Source of the DNA: Platycnemis pennipes
Lineage: Eukaryota > Arthropoda > Insecta > Odonata > Platycnemididae
Direction: 5' to 3'
Assembly (NCBI GenBank): GCA_933228895.1
Contig: OW121847.1
Coordinates: forward strand, 83,617,656-83,681,655
DNA: 64,000 nt
In this document: in pieces, positions 34,925-45,224 of the stretch
How the letters are laid out: every line of letters starts with the position of its first letter
Numbering within the stretch: position 1 is the first letter of the stretch
Translations under genes and position numbers: made by a program
The notes under the pieces: model-generated
Seen by the model: only the letters and a program-made list of their open reading frames with translations
Told to the model about the DNA's origin: nothing
Database searches by the model: none

Positions 34925-36420
34925 TTATATGGGGGTAGAAAATACACCGATCCAATAAGAGAATAGCGTAAGAAAGGAGCTGTTAAATGAATGAAATGTA
35001 AAAAAGAGTAGGGAGTTTCCATTAAAACCTACTATAATCGGTAGAACACTATCAAATAAAAAAATCAAATCCTTAATTGCCGTGTTAAATTTATAGAACA
35101 GTTCTTGAAATGCGTCTGACAGCGATTGCAATATTTCGGATGACTGTCTTAATACTGTTCAGTCATCGCCAAACGTAAATGATTTAATTAGCATCACCTC
35201 CACCTCGTGTCTTCATCAAGCTCTGCTCCTGCCACCCTCATCATTTTCTCCAGTGAAGGAGCATTTACGATTAAGGGCAACCTTGTCAACTCTTCGCCTA
35301 ATCTGCCCATTCAGATCCTTCATCTAGACCAGTGATGGGCAAACTTTTTAAAGAGGGGGCCAAAGGAAAGGAAAATAAACTTAAGGCGGACCAATATAAT
35401 TTATTAAAAAATAAAAATGATACATTTTACAAAATTCTTGTGTTTTTTGTGATACCAAGTACTATCGATGACTGAAAGACGATGGAAGAGAATGTGATGA
35501 ATGAAACTGTGACTGCATTTCTAAAAATTTCTCATAATTTGGATCGAACTGGGATTAGGAATAATGCCACGCGGGCCGGATAGAAAATTTCAGGGGGTCG
35601 CATCTGGCCCGCGGGCCGTAGTTTGCCCATCACTGATCTAGACGATGGCTGGTCTTACTTGCTTACTTGGTCGATCTGGACCATGAATAAATTTCAAATA
35701 AGTCGCTTATTCTTCTAATGTAAGTGCACGTTATTTAGTACTTTTGGTCGTCTCTCTTGGACCTGCCTCGGCCGACGCCAACTATAAACATCAAAAACAT
35801 CTTTATGTGCTCAATATTTATTTGTAGAAATTTGCTCCTTAAAGTTATGGCGTCACGAGTTACCATTTTATTCCTGAACTTAGACTGATCCCAGAAATCC
35901 TTGTGCCATTTTTCTAAGCCCTCTGATTATAATATTAAGTACAACCTTTGCAGCATGAGAATTTATGTTAATCGTCCTATCCTCTTCGCAAACGTCTGAT
36001 TCACTTTCGGAATTCCTTATTTTAGGAATCAGAACTTTTTCTAGATTACTGGATCACATTTTTACTCTCTCGTATCTTGCATTAATCTCTATAACTTTCC
36101 CATTTCACTTCACTGCCCTTTAGCTCATGCTAAGTTTTCCTTATTTCTTCCCGACCCATGATTATTATCCAGTTCTTTGTACATACTCCTATATAAATCA
36201 GTATTAACACTTTCTTTCCCGCTCCATCTTCGTAATCATTTCTTCTGTCATCCTAAGCGTCTCTATCTTTCTCGTATTGACTATTCTAATCTTGCCTGCT
36301 CTGTAGTCGTGATCCCTATTTCTTAGATCTTTCGCATTTCCTCAGTGCCTTTATTTTTCGTATCCTTAATTTGAATTTTATCATAAAACCTAAGTTTTCC
36401 TTTCTTTTTACTACAGTATA
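34925..36420 (-). pseudogene. RTE-like reverse transcriptase, decayed and split by a hAT MITE
   Basis: On the minus strand, from high to low coordinates: a basic linker (about 36400-36100); NSESESD.CEE.RTININSHAAKVV near 36000, like the RT fingers; IIRGLRKMAQGFLG; then after the hAT insertion QGCP.S.ML and MMRVAGAELDEDTRGG, then a degraded F(A/G)DD box near 35175; then LQSLSDAFQELFYKFN, like the thumb. Order and spacing fit the RT of RTE-type non-LTR elements. Many stops and shifts occur. The hAT MITE at 35330-35643 interrupts the domain, so the LINE was there first. Confidence 0.75.
35330..35635. mobile_element. hAT-type MITE, perfect 16-bp TIR and 8-bp TSD
   Basis: The element starts CAGTGATGGGCAAACT and ends AGTTTGCCCATCACTG, exact reverse complements. 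It is flanked by ATCTAGAC at 35322-35329 and 35636-35643, an exact 8-bp duplication. GC-rich subterminal blocks (GGGCC and GGCCCGCGGGCC) sit just inside the ends. At 306 bp it encodes nothing and depended on an outside hAT transposase. It is among the best preserved elements in the window, so probably recent. Confidence 0.95.
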
Positions 36421-36959
36421 ATATTTTTTCCATTTTCGACATTTTTTATAAATTTGAATTCAGTCAATGCCTCAACGTGTTGATCAGAATCTGCATCGGT
36501 TCCGGCATTGATGGCGCTATTTCAAAATTCTTCATTTCATAGTCATTATTTCTTTATAATTGATGCCTCCATATATTACATTTATACATTTATATTACGA
36601 TGGTAAAACCATGTGTATATGTTACAATCAATTGACTTCATTGTTTCTCACAAAATTTGCTGTCCTCGCCACCAACACGTGCATATTCGTTGAAATCTCG
36701 AATTTGCATGGCAAAAAAACCACCTTCTGTTGCTTGAGGTGAAATAAAATTTGTGATAGCAGAGGATTTCGATTCTCGATAACCGACTGTATTATATACT
36801 CTTATGGAAATGGCGAGTTGCGATGGTTTGAAGTCGCCATGTCCTCTAGTGTTTTTTCATTTTTACCGATTTCAGCGAGATATTTGAGGGTACGTGTCTT
36901 TCCTTGTGATTTGCCTTTGATGTATCAAGGTTCAAAAGGAGTTCCAAAAAAGAACCTGT
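36421..36959. other. Non-coding stretch
   Basis: No supported feature. Only short frames without motifs occur. Confidence 0.4.
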
Positions 36960-37560
36960 CCGGTGAGAGACGGGATGTCACTGCGATCAAAGGTTTAAAA
37001 TCGAACGGATACCGTGACCCCGTCGCCGATGGTCTCCATGGAAAGAGAAAGATTCGTGTCTTCCGTCGGTCCCTCTCTCTCCGAAATCAACTCGATTCCC
37101 ATCAGTCGCCGGGCTTGTTCTTCATCGCACCCGTTTAATTTTGTCCCCGTGAGGTTTTCTCCCATGATATACCTGATACTGAGGAATCGAAGGAGCGGCA
37201 TTTGTTTTTCCCTTTTTCGTTCGGGACTGAAACGGCAGGCGGGCGAACACGACTTCGATCTCCTTGTCAACTGGTTTTATCTGGTCTGGTTTCGCATCTG
37301 CTTCCTATCGCATTCTCCTACTCGTAGCCGACGAATTTTATCGTGGACTTTCACGGTCCTTCCATTATTTTCCTCCTCCCCCACCTTCCTCTCCGCATTC
37401 ATTCACCTCGGTCGTCTCCAGAACGTCCTCCTCCCCTTAACTTCCTGTATTGACGATCCCCCGGCCGATAAGCACCGAGATCGCATGCGAGCTCCAACTG
37501 AGGATAAGTCCCGAGGAAGAACCGGACCACCGTGGCCAGGAAAGAAGTTCGAATAAACAA
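36960..37560 (+). other. GC- and CpG-rich island with an open frame of unknown meaning
   Basis: This 600-bp block is clearly richer in G, C and CpG than its flanks. A + strand frame is open to a TAA at 37554-37556; its first ATG is at 37029, giving about 175 codons. The translation is Ser/Arg-rich with no recognisable domain. CpG-rich sequence has few stops by chance, so the frame is weak evidence. It could be a promoter or 5' exon of an unseen transcript, or a conserved element. Confidence 0.3.
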
Positions 37561-38530
37561 ACGTGTGTGTGCTTTAGGACGGAGGGCCGAGTGGGCGCTG
37601 ACTCTGTAGTCCTAAATTTGGGCCCCTAGGTAATTCGATGATCAGTAGTGGGTGGAAGGGGCCGGATGGTGCTAAGGACGGGGTGTTTCCCGAGTCAAAG
37701 CCTGCTGAGGCATGAAACTACACGCTTTGGGATATTTTCGTGCCACGTAGCAAGCTATCTTATGTTTACCGACATTTTTTGCTTCAGAGAGACCAAAACA
37801 TAGTCCGTCAGGAATTTCACTCAATAAAAATCTTTTGCTGATGGTGTAGAGAGTGTATCAGAATCGGAAAATGATGGGAAAACGTTTTGGAATATGTGCT
37901 TTGTCCCAATGCGGTATAGGCACATTTCCTCTGCATCTCTTTCTCGTCCCAGCCAACCTCGTGAACCGTGCCGGGTCACACGATGCGCCAAAGCATGGTA
38001 GTCAGTCAGTATGTTGGTGAATGTGGGCTAAATTCCATGCTAAAAGGATAAATATTCGTGCGAAACTTTTTTAAAATAACTCTTTTATTGATTCCTTGTT
38101 TATATCTGATGTTGCCATTTTTGCACAAACAATATGTCACCACAGTAAATTATAAGCATGGTTAGGATCCTGCTCTCTTTGAGTTACACGCAGGGAATTA
38201 AAAGTATATCATGCAGCTGTTCATAGAAAATCACGAATAAAGGGACCATTATTGTTTGTTTATTGCAGAATTTTGTTTATTCGTCAATCGCTCGAGTGAA
38301 TCCGTTGAAATTCTAATTTAAACTCTAATGCTTTCATTAAAACTATGCTTTGTAGAAAATACCACCCGGTTCTGAATGATATTAAGAAGAGTTAACAAAA
38401 ATGACTACAGAAAAAATGAACAAAATTGATCATGAAACAAGCCTATTCACTCCAACGGATGCTGAGTTATATCAGTACTGAATAAGTTCTCGATAAGAAT
38501 GATGCCGGGTATTTGCTTACGATATATAAG
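37561..38530. other. Non-coding stretch
   Basis: No exon, repeat or RNA gene is recognised here. Confidence 0.4.
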
Positions 38531-38538
38531 AACTGGGG

Positions 38539-38653
38539 GGTGTGCTCGAATCGTTCGTGGTTTCGGTACGTAACTAAGGACTCGTATGTTTTTACATTTC
38601 GTTCGGGATTATTCCATACCGGAATCAATCTCGAACGATTCAAGCACACATCC
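38539..38653. repeat. Small inverted-repeat element
   Basis: The left arm GGTGTGCTCGAATCGTTCG (38539-38557) pairs with the right arm at 38632-38653, whose reverse complement is GATGTGTGCTTGAATCGTTC. The arms enclose about 75 bp. It could be a foldback element or MITE; no clear target duplication is seen. Confidence 0.6.
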
Positions 38654-38994
38654 TCTGGCGCATGTCGCAGCTGAGAATTTATTGCATTAAAATTTGGAGG
38701 TTTTCCCTTTTTAAATCTAACTACAATAATGGTAGATAATGATTCAGCATGTCATCATGCAAGTGATTAGCTCGCTTCATTTTCTGAAATGCTTTACAAT
38801 ATTGACGATTTTTTTCACGGCGTGGTTAGATCGCTCGTAAATTCTTTTTTCCATTACGGTTTTCGTAAAAGAAAATTTTTGGTGGATGCCGAAGTGCTTT
38901 AGGGAACTGGACTTATTCCAATCTGGTTCTACATGATGGTTTTGAGAATGTAAAACTTTCCGGCTGTGGCCTTTTGCCACTTTATCCAATAATT

Positions 38995-39105
38995 CCTCTG
39001 CAGTCTTTCCGTAATAATGGAAATTCTGGAATACATAATAATGGAAAGACTGCAGAGGGTAAGGGTGGATTGGTATCAATCACAAAATCCATAATAATGG
39101 AAAGA
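38995..39105. repeat. Perfect 16-bp hairpin with a third partial copy
   Basis: CCTCTGCAGTCTTTCC at 38995-39010 is exactly complementary to GGAAAGACTGCAGAGG at 39043-39058, across a 32-base loop that contains ATAATGGAAA words. A third piece (ATAATAATGGAAAGACT) follows at about 39093. It looks like local duplication with inversion or a foldback element. Confidence 0.65.
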
Positions 39106-39240
39106 CTAGAGTAAAACTTGCATGTAAAGCAGAAAAAGTATCCAAATTGCCAAGGCATTTAGTAAGTAGCTCAAACGTGTATCTTATTGGCGCATCAAAG
39201 GACTAAATTATCTCTCATTGGAGGAGTGCATCGTTTGTTA

Positions 39241-39460
39241 TCATACTAATATATAAAAATGAAGTGGTGTCTGTCTGCCTGCCGGTTCTATGTTCGTTAC
39301 GCAACTGGTCAAAAACTACTGACTGATTGAGCTGAAATTTTTTAGGGTTCTAGCGTATACAATAGAAGGTGCTATAGGCTATATAAAAAAGGCTCAGGGC
39401 CCGGATTCGATTTCTGGCCCCAATTATGTATCTAAATTAGTTTAAATTGACTCTTTCGAT
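39241..39460 (+). mobile_element. Helitron 5'-end fragment
   Basis: It starts TCATACTAATATATAAAAAT, immediately followed by GGTGTCTGTCTG and a GAGCTGAAATTTTTTAGG block. The same order is seen, in reverse orientation, at the 5' end of the Helitron at 27134. The TC start fits the family rule. I see no helicase nearby and no certain 3' end, so only the 5' terminal part is called. Confidence 0.75.
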
Positions 39461-39649
39461 TTATGGTAGCACAAGATTTTTTTCTTTCGCTCAGTAAAAT
39501 AACTAAATATTAATCGATTTCTTTCATTATGTTTAATTTAATGGATAAATGTTAAAACTTTCTTGTTATCTTAATCGATATACAATTTGCCCTCTAGGTT
39601 TGTGGGCAATGTGTAATTGGTGTAATTTACGTTGAAATTTACTATTTTT

Positions 39650-40670
39650 TCGGTTCTTTTCCGAGCGTTGCTAATGCCTTTGCCATTGTCGTCTCCGAAA
39701 TGAAAATATCCGTCATAGGGGATGCCGTAAACGGCATTGTACTTTTTGCGAGGATATAGGAAGGCACTGAAGGGATTATAGGGTATTCGTGAAGCAAGGT
39801 CAGCCGTATTTTTCCGCGCAAAAATACGTGCTGACTGCTAGCACTACCCACGGATTTAGAAGGTTTGAATTCGGCTAAAATTAGGAGAATTTAAATGAAT
39901 GCATGGTGTTCAAATTGTGTTTTTTTTAAATTTCTTTACGGGTTTGTGCATTTGAACCGACCTGGGGCATGAAGACAAAAGATGGAAGGATTTCGAAATC
40001 ATCGTTGATGAATATTAGAGATAGTTTAATAAAAACCAGGGAATAAAATTAATATTCCTATGGAGCATAATGTATCATTACGTATCCGTGGAATGTTCAT
40101 TGATGCCATTGCAATTATGCTAAAAAAGTTCGTCCAAAAGCGATGCCGTAAATAGCATTGTTATTTTCTTGAAGATATTGAAAGGTACATAAAAAGGTAT
40201 CGCAGCTAATTCTTGAATCTAGATCGGCCATTTCATTCGGAAAAATCATACATAATATCATACTCTTTGCGCTACTCCCAGACCAAATAGGCATTCGGTA
40301 AAACTAAAAGTGTTTAAATGAAAGTTTATTCGGGGTTCAAAAGGTGAATGTTTGATGGATTTATACCGTGTTCCAAAGTGGACCGCTTTCAACATTGTTG
40401 TCTTTTGAGACACAAGAACGTGATAAGAAACGTAAATGTAGCCTAATCAAAAATAAGAGTAGTAAGATGAAAAAAATTGTGATATAGTTATGCGTCAAAT
40501 ATACAGTAGAAGGTGTGAATATGCGCAAACGAGCGACGAGTACCTGGTTTATGTACTCTAAATCTGTACTAGGTAATAAGAATAGAATTAACTCTAATTG
40601 GAATAAAATGCATTAATACGTATCCGTAGGTAGTTCATTGACGCCACTGTCATGAAGTTGGAGAATTGAG
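39650..40670. repeat. Diverged tandem duplication, about 0.42-0.53 kb unit
   Basis: Blocks recur in order. GATGCCGTAAACGGCATTGT (39721) matches GATGCCGTAAATAGCATTGT (40141). The AATTCGGCTAAAATTAGGAG region matches CATTCGGTAAAACTAAAAGT. ACGTATCCGTGGAATGTTCA (40080) matches ACGTATCCGTAGGTAGTTCA (40617). Frames are not conserved between copies, so the unit is non-coding. Its origin is unknown. Confidence 0.6.
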
Positions 40671-40737
40671 ATAAACATAACATACATAAAAGGCCAGAGA
40701 ACATTTTTTTGCCGAAGAGGTGTGTCTTACCATACAA

Positions 40738-40792
40738 AGTTCGAATTGTCAACAATAGACAAAAGTTCGAATTGTCAACAATAGACAAACAT
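40738..40792. repeat. 27-bp unit repeated twice
   Basis: GTTCGAATTGTCAACAATAG occurs twice back to back with GACAAA spacers. It is a recent perfect tandem duplication. Confidence 0.8.
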
Positions 40793-41042
40793 TTGTATGC
40801 ATCACTTGTAACCGCCTTTGTTTCTTCTGGCCTAAAAGTTTCTAAATAATATTCTAATATTTGTAAAGGCCCAAGTATGAGTTCTGGCATCAATTAGATG
40901 CTTACATTGGTTTAAATTATATTTATGGTTCCGGTTCTGGCTTGGTGCCCTAGCTAACTCCATAACACAAGTTTGTTTTCGCCCCTTCTTGAAAAACGTT
41001 AAAATATCTAAACACAATTTGTATTCATTATATTTCTCCCTC

Positions 41043-41291
41043 CCGTTGAATTTCAACGGACACCTTCGGCTATAGCCGAACCTTCAATTGTGATTGAAGG
41101 TAATTGTTAATTTCCCATTTTTAATGCCATTAACTTTGATTTTAGCATTTCTGTCAACACCATACCTGTTATTATGGGTCCAGTCCCAACTATTCAGAGA
41201 AGCGGAATAAAATTCATAAAAAAATTAAAACCTATTAGGCTATATTTCGTTTTCGATACCAATAATCATTGGTATCGAAAAGTAATTATAA
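41043..41291. repeat. Cluster of four perfect palindromes
   Basis: Three palindromes follow almost without gaps: CCGTTGAATTTCAACGG (41043-41059), TTCGGCTATAGCCGAA (41065-41080) and CCTTCAATTGTGATTGAAGG (41081-41100). A fourth, TTTTCGATACCAAT and its exact complement around a 4-base loop, lies at 41260-41291. Chance clustering is unlikely. They may be part of an unidentified mobile element or a structured RNA; no terminal repeats enclosing the set were seen. Confidence 0.7.
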
Positions 41292-43760
41292 TTGCTATTA
41301 ATTCGTAAGTAGGAAAGGATAAAGAATCTTTTTTAAAAATTCTACCCCGTGTGACGTAGGGCAGTCATTTGCACAAGCTTAGAGCATTTGTACACCTCCA
41401 AAAGAGACATTACTGGCCTTCTATAAAACGAGGAACTATGGCATTACTTAAATATGTTTTGATGGAACTGTGGGATCTTTTCATATCTATGGAGAATATT
41501 TCAACGATACTATTAATATTCGTTTTCATTAACTCGTTGACGAATAAGGCACTTGCACATGATAATGTTGCAATAAAAATCTAGGTCTTAATAAAGGACA
41601 ATAAACATGAAGACATCTCTTTTTAGATGTTTTGAAATTATTTGCAAAGAATCAATGCACAAATATCCAGGGTAAAAATATACCAACCAAAATTATCGGA
41701 AGTGGGCCATAAGAAAATTATGCATTCATTTTATAATAAAGCAAAATTTTTACAGCCAAATTCTAGATCGTATAGTTTTTGCCACTTTATAGCAATTTTG
41801 ATTTTTTTACCTTGTACCCCTCAATTCTTTCTGAGAAGCAGCACTTGACGCAGGCTACGTTTATATTTGGAAGTTTTAGAATATTGCAATAAATGAACTG
41901 TAATGTGGAACAACGGGGAGTATTTTTCAAATTAAATGCACGTTTCATAGATACACCAAAGTAAGAAGACAAGGAGTAAAGCAGATGAAATCATCAAGTA
42001 ACTTGGCTTGTCGTTTGAAGAAAAATTAATAGCATTAAGATGAGGAGAAAAAGGGCTCCATTAAATTAGTCGCCAGTTGAAGAAAGCTGATGTCAAGGCC
42101 AAAATACATGAAGAAAAGACGAATAAAGAGTTTGATTGATATCGCATTGCAAAGTGCTGAAAACGGACGTGAAGGAGGGAAAAAACTAGCTAAAATTTCA
42201 GACGTGGATTTTAAGGAAGGGAAGTAGATTTAGGGTAGATGGAAAAGACAAACGAGGAACACGAAAAAAGAAAACGAAGTGATTGCCATTGTAGAAGATG
42301 AGTGGTGGGTGCTGAAGGCATTCAACCTTTTGTCCCAATGAAAGCGGAATAACTTTGGTGAAATAACTTCATTTCCTTAATTAATAAATGAACAAAATAT
42401 TTTTTGCTCTCTTGTGTCTCTTGCGATGTTGTAAGTTTGTTTTGGTGCATGGACTGGTAACTCAATTTCGTTGTTTAGAATTTAGTTTTGGAAGCCAGTA
42501 CATATACTCATTGTCATTGGCAGGCTAGATAATGGTGGTGACGTTGCGTCTGGTGTAGCTAGTCTTGCCACTCCCATCATACGTTCTAACGGCCACATGT
42601 TACCATATAGTTTCATGGAGGCAATGCGCTGGATTTTTCTCACGTTGCACAACCTGGGCAGATGCTGGACAGAATCTGAGTAAGGTGAGCAAGTAAATTC
42701 ATAAACAAACTTTCAATCGAAAAGACAATTTCGTTATAATTATTCAGGTTATATTACGCTTCCCCGTATCAGAAGTCCCCACCGAAGATATTCCAGAAAA
42801 CTTAATTGTGAAGAATTATAACAATTAGTTAATTAATTATATCAATGATACATCAACAGTTATGGTTAATACATTACACACCGCACTTCATTATCAATTA
42901 ACATGTGTTTTTTCAATTAAAGTTCATCTTCACGGATGGTGACCTACCTCCCCCTGCCACTCACCCTTGTGGCCACTTGTGGGATTAAATGTAGACATAG
43001 ATGTGAAAATTAAGCAAAACATCAGCTCACGAAAATTGATCCTAAATATAGGTATTCATGATGAATGAGAAGTTAAATTTTGTAATTCCACCAAAAAATA
43101 TTTTTTGTCATACTACGTCCATGGTTTCCCCCTTGCCTTCCATCTTTTCTCCCCCCTACACTTGTACGAGTCGAAACCTCCCCTTCTCCAAACGAAACCA
43201 TTTTATAAGTGACCAAAATCTATTTTGAACCTGAAGATGACGTTAACCCTCGAAACCATGACCGTAATATAATATTTTTTTAAATGTGAAATTACAGAGT
43301 TTAACCTCTCATTCTTGATTAATACTAGCAAGTTCTATGAAGTGACGCCAGAAACCATTAACCTTGGACTGAAGGTATTGTTGTCGTCTACGGTATTAGC
43401 AATGATAAATTTAGATCTTAAAGGGAACGATCTAAATTTGTCATTTATCGTTTAGCGCTTTTTTAACGTTTCTAGCTATATCAAAGCTATCGTTTAACGT
43501 TTAACTTTTACGAAACGAATTAGATGAAACCATTAAAACTGAAAATGGGGATCGGAAATAAGTGAACTTGATCAGTTATTATGTGTTCACTAAATGTTTC
43601 GGACACCTGGATTTGATAATGAAAATTTCTGGCACGATAAAAGAACGGGGTTATGAATTTAATTTAAATCAAAAAACTTCATATTTCTGGAAGGCTTTAA
43701 AGTTAGGGGTAAAATGGTGACTCAAGGAGTGAAGGGCGTCAATGGACAAGCTTGCTAGTA
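41292..43760. other. Non-coding stretch
   Basis: No coding exon is supported. An imperfect palindrome (GATAAATTTAGATC / GATCTAAATTTGTC) lies at 43407-43441. A motif with CCTGAAGATGACG and CTCGAAACC lies at 43228-43258 and is listed separately. Confidence 0.4.
43228..43258 (+). repeat. GAAGATGACG...CGAAAC motif, copy 1
   Basis: CCTGAAGATGACG followed by TTAACC and CTCGAAACC. It resembles the conserved core at the ends of many arthropod retroelements and MITEs, and partly the hammerhead consensus CUGANGA...GAAAC, but here the inner stem is not well paired. Related motifs occur at 45775-45815 (minus strand) and 47103-47137. Confidence 0.4.
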
Positions 43761-43779
43761 GTAACACTTGCTAAATCCC

Positions 43780-44046
43780 AGCCCGTTATTCCCCAGCACG
43801 CCAATTCGTCCTCCTCACTCTCTCTCTTTCGAGACCACTCATCTCGATCTCCCTCGACCCCATCAGATTCTCCTAATTCCCGGCTCGCAACGCTATTCCT
43901 CCGTTCTTCAACCCCTTTCTTCCCCCACACCCTTACAACGACCCATCCGCCCACGACATCATTCATCAGGGCATGGGGTCGAGGCCTCGGCATTGCCGGG
44001 TTCCGTCCGCCACGAGTGGGGAATCGTTTTTCTAGGGAAAAATTCG
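43780..44046 (+). other. Candidate 5' non-coding exon of the right-hand gene
   Basis: A C-rich, CpG-containing block ends at TCG followed by the consensus donor GTAAGT (44047-44052). Such a block in AT-rich surroundings fits a first exon. The frame that would join in phase 0 to the exon at 47418 has no ATG here, so translation would still begin at 47424. No TATA or initiator is convincing. The link to the downstream exons is inferred from position and strand only. Confidence 0.35.
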
Positions 44047-45101
44047 GTAAGTAAATCGACTGTATTTCCCTCTATCCATATTTTCTGCAGAGCCTTGATC
44101 TGATGTTGATTTCTCGCTTCAAAATAGTGTCGTTATTTTCTGTCGAGAGGAATTGTGATTCGTCCAGAGAGGAATTGAGTAATTCTTTTGCATGATCAGA
44201 GGGAGAGTTGGGGAGCATTAAAAAGTTATCCGTTCGATAACTTTTCCTGTTTTCTCGGTAGTAAAAATTGGGTTGAGAATTCTGCTTAATATGTTCATAT
44301 GGTGGGGAATATTTATGACTTGATTGATGCGCATCATGGGCAGGCAACCCGTAATGGTTCCTATAAGTTTGTAAGAAGGTTTACTACTTGTTTACTGCTC
44401 TGATAATGAAGTATTCTCCACTCTGTTTTATACTGTTCCTGCCTTTCCCTCGCTTAAACTCGTCTCCAACTTTTAGGACTATGTTATTGTACCCTAAAGC
44501 GGTGAAAAAATTAACTTTAAGTGCTTAATAGTTCTGACTGCATTATATTTCATCTTATTTTCAGCTTGCACGAACATCTTCCTGGATATCTTACTCTCTA
44601 TTCTCAAGTATAATTTGCCTGTTAAATTATACGAAGATGAATAACACCGAAAAAATGTGGCTACTTGTCGTTGAGAAGGGTTTAAGCAAGTTTAAAAGCA
44701 TGAAGAAACATAGAATATTATTTCAATGCACAAGGTATTTCAAGGTCATTTTTGCCCTAAGTGAAAGAACGATTCAAAACTCTCTCTTTATTTTTGCCCC
44801 TCACATGAAACTTGATTTATTGCTTGCATTAGGTTTCATTAACTCCGTATACGATTTAACTACTTATTAAATACATATAGCTATTCACCGTGTTGATGAT
44901 GTTTTTTGAGTGAAGTAGTTAGCAATGGATACAAAACGACCACGGCTGAGAGAATTTGATTATTTGCTCTACATCGCGTAATAAAGGGAAAATAAAAGTA
45001 AACTTATTCGTTAATGTTTATATTTTTTGATCAATCAATGTTCAAAGATCGACCATATATCCTGGTTGAAGGGACTGTGTTAAAGGGACTCTTGTTCCGG
45101 G

Positions 45102-45224
45102 TTTCACCGCGTGGTCGTTGAAGGGACGATAGTTTCGGCTGTATTCCAGCAGGCGTCTTCAGGTCGAACTAATTTCCTAGAATACAGTCGAAACTGTCGT
45201 CTCTTCAACGATCACGAGGTGAAA
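45102..45224. mobile_element. Foldback/MITE-like element with 45-bp arms
   Basis: The left arm 45102-45146 and right arm 45180-45224 are reverse complements over 45 bases with five mismatches, around a 33-base loop. Each arm contains GTCGTTGAAGGGACGA-like sequence. A partial extra copy of GGTTGAAGGGACT lies just outside at about 45064. It would form a very stable hairpin. No TSD is evident. Confidence 0.75.

Noticed and set aside
43752..44054. A coding first exon starting at an ATG-like codon near 43752
   Set aside because: The start is not an ATG and the frame would not join the exon at 47418 in phase; a non-coding 5' exon is the better fit.
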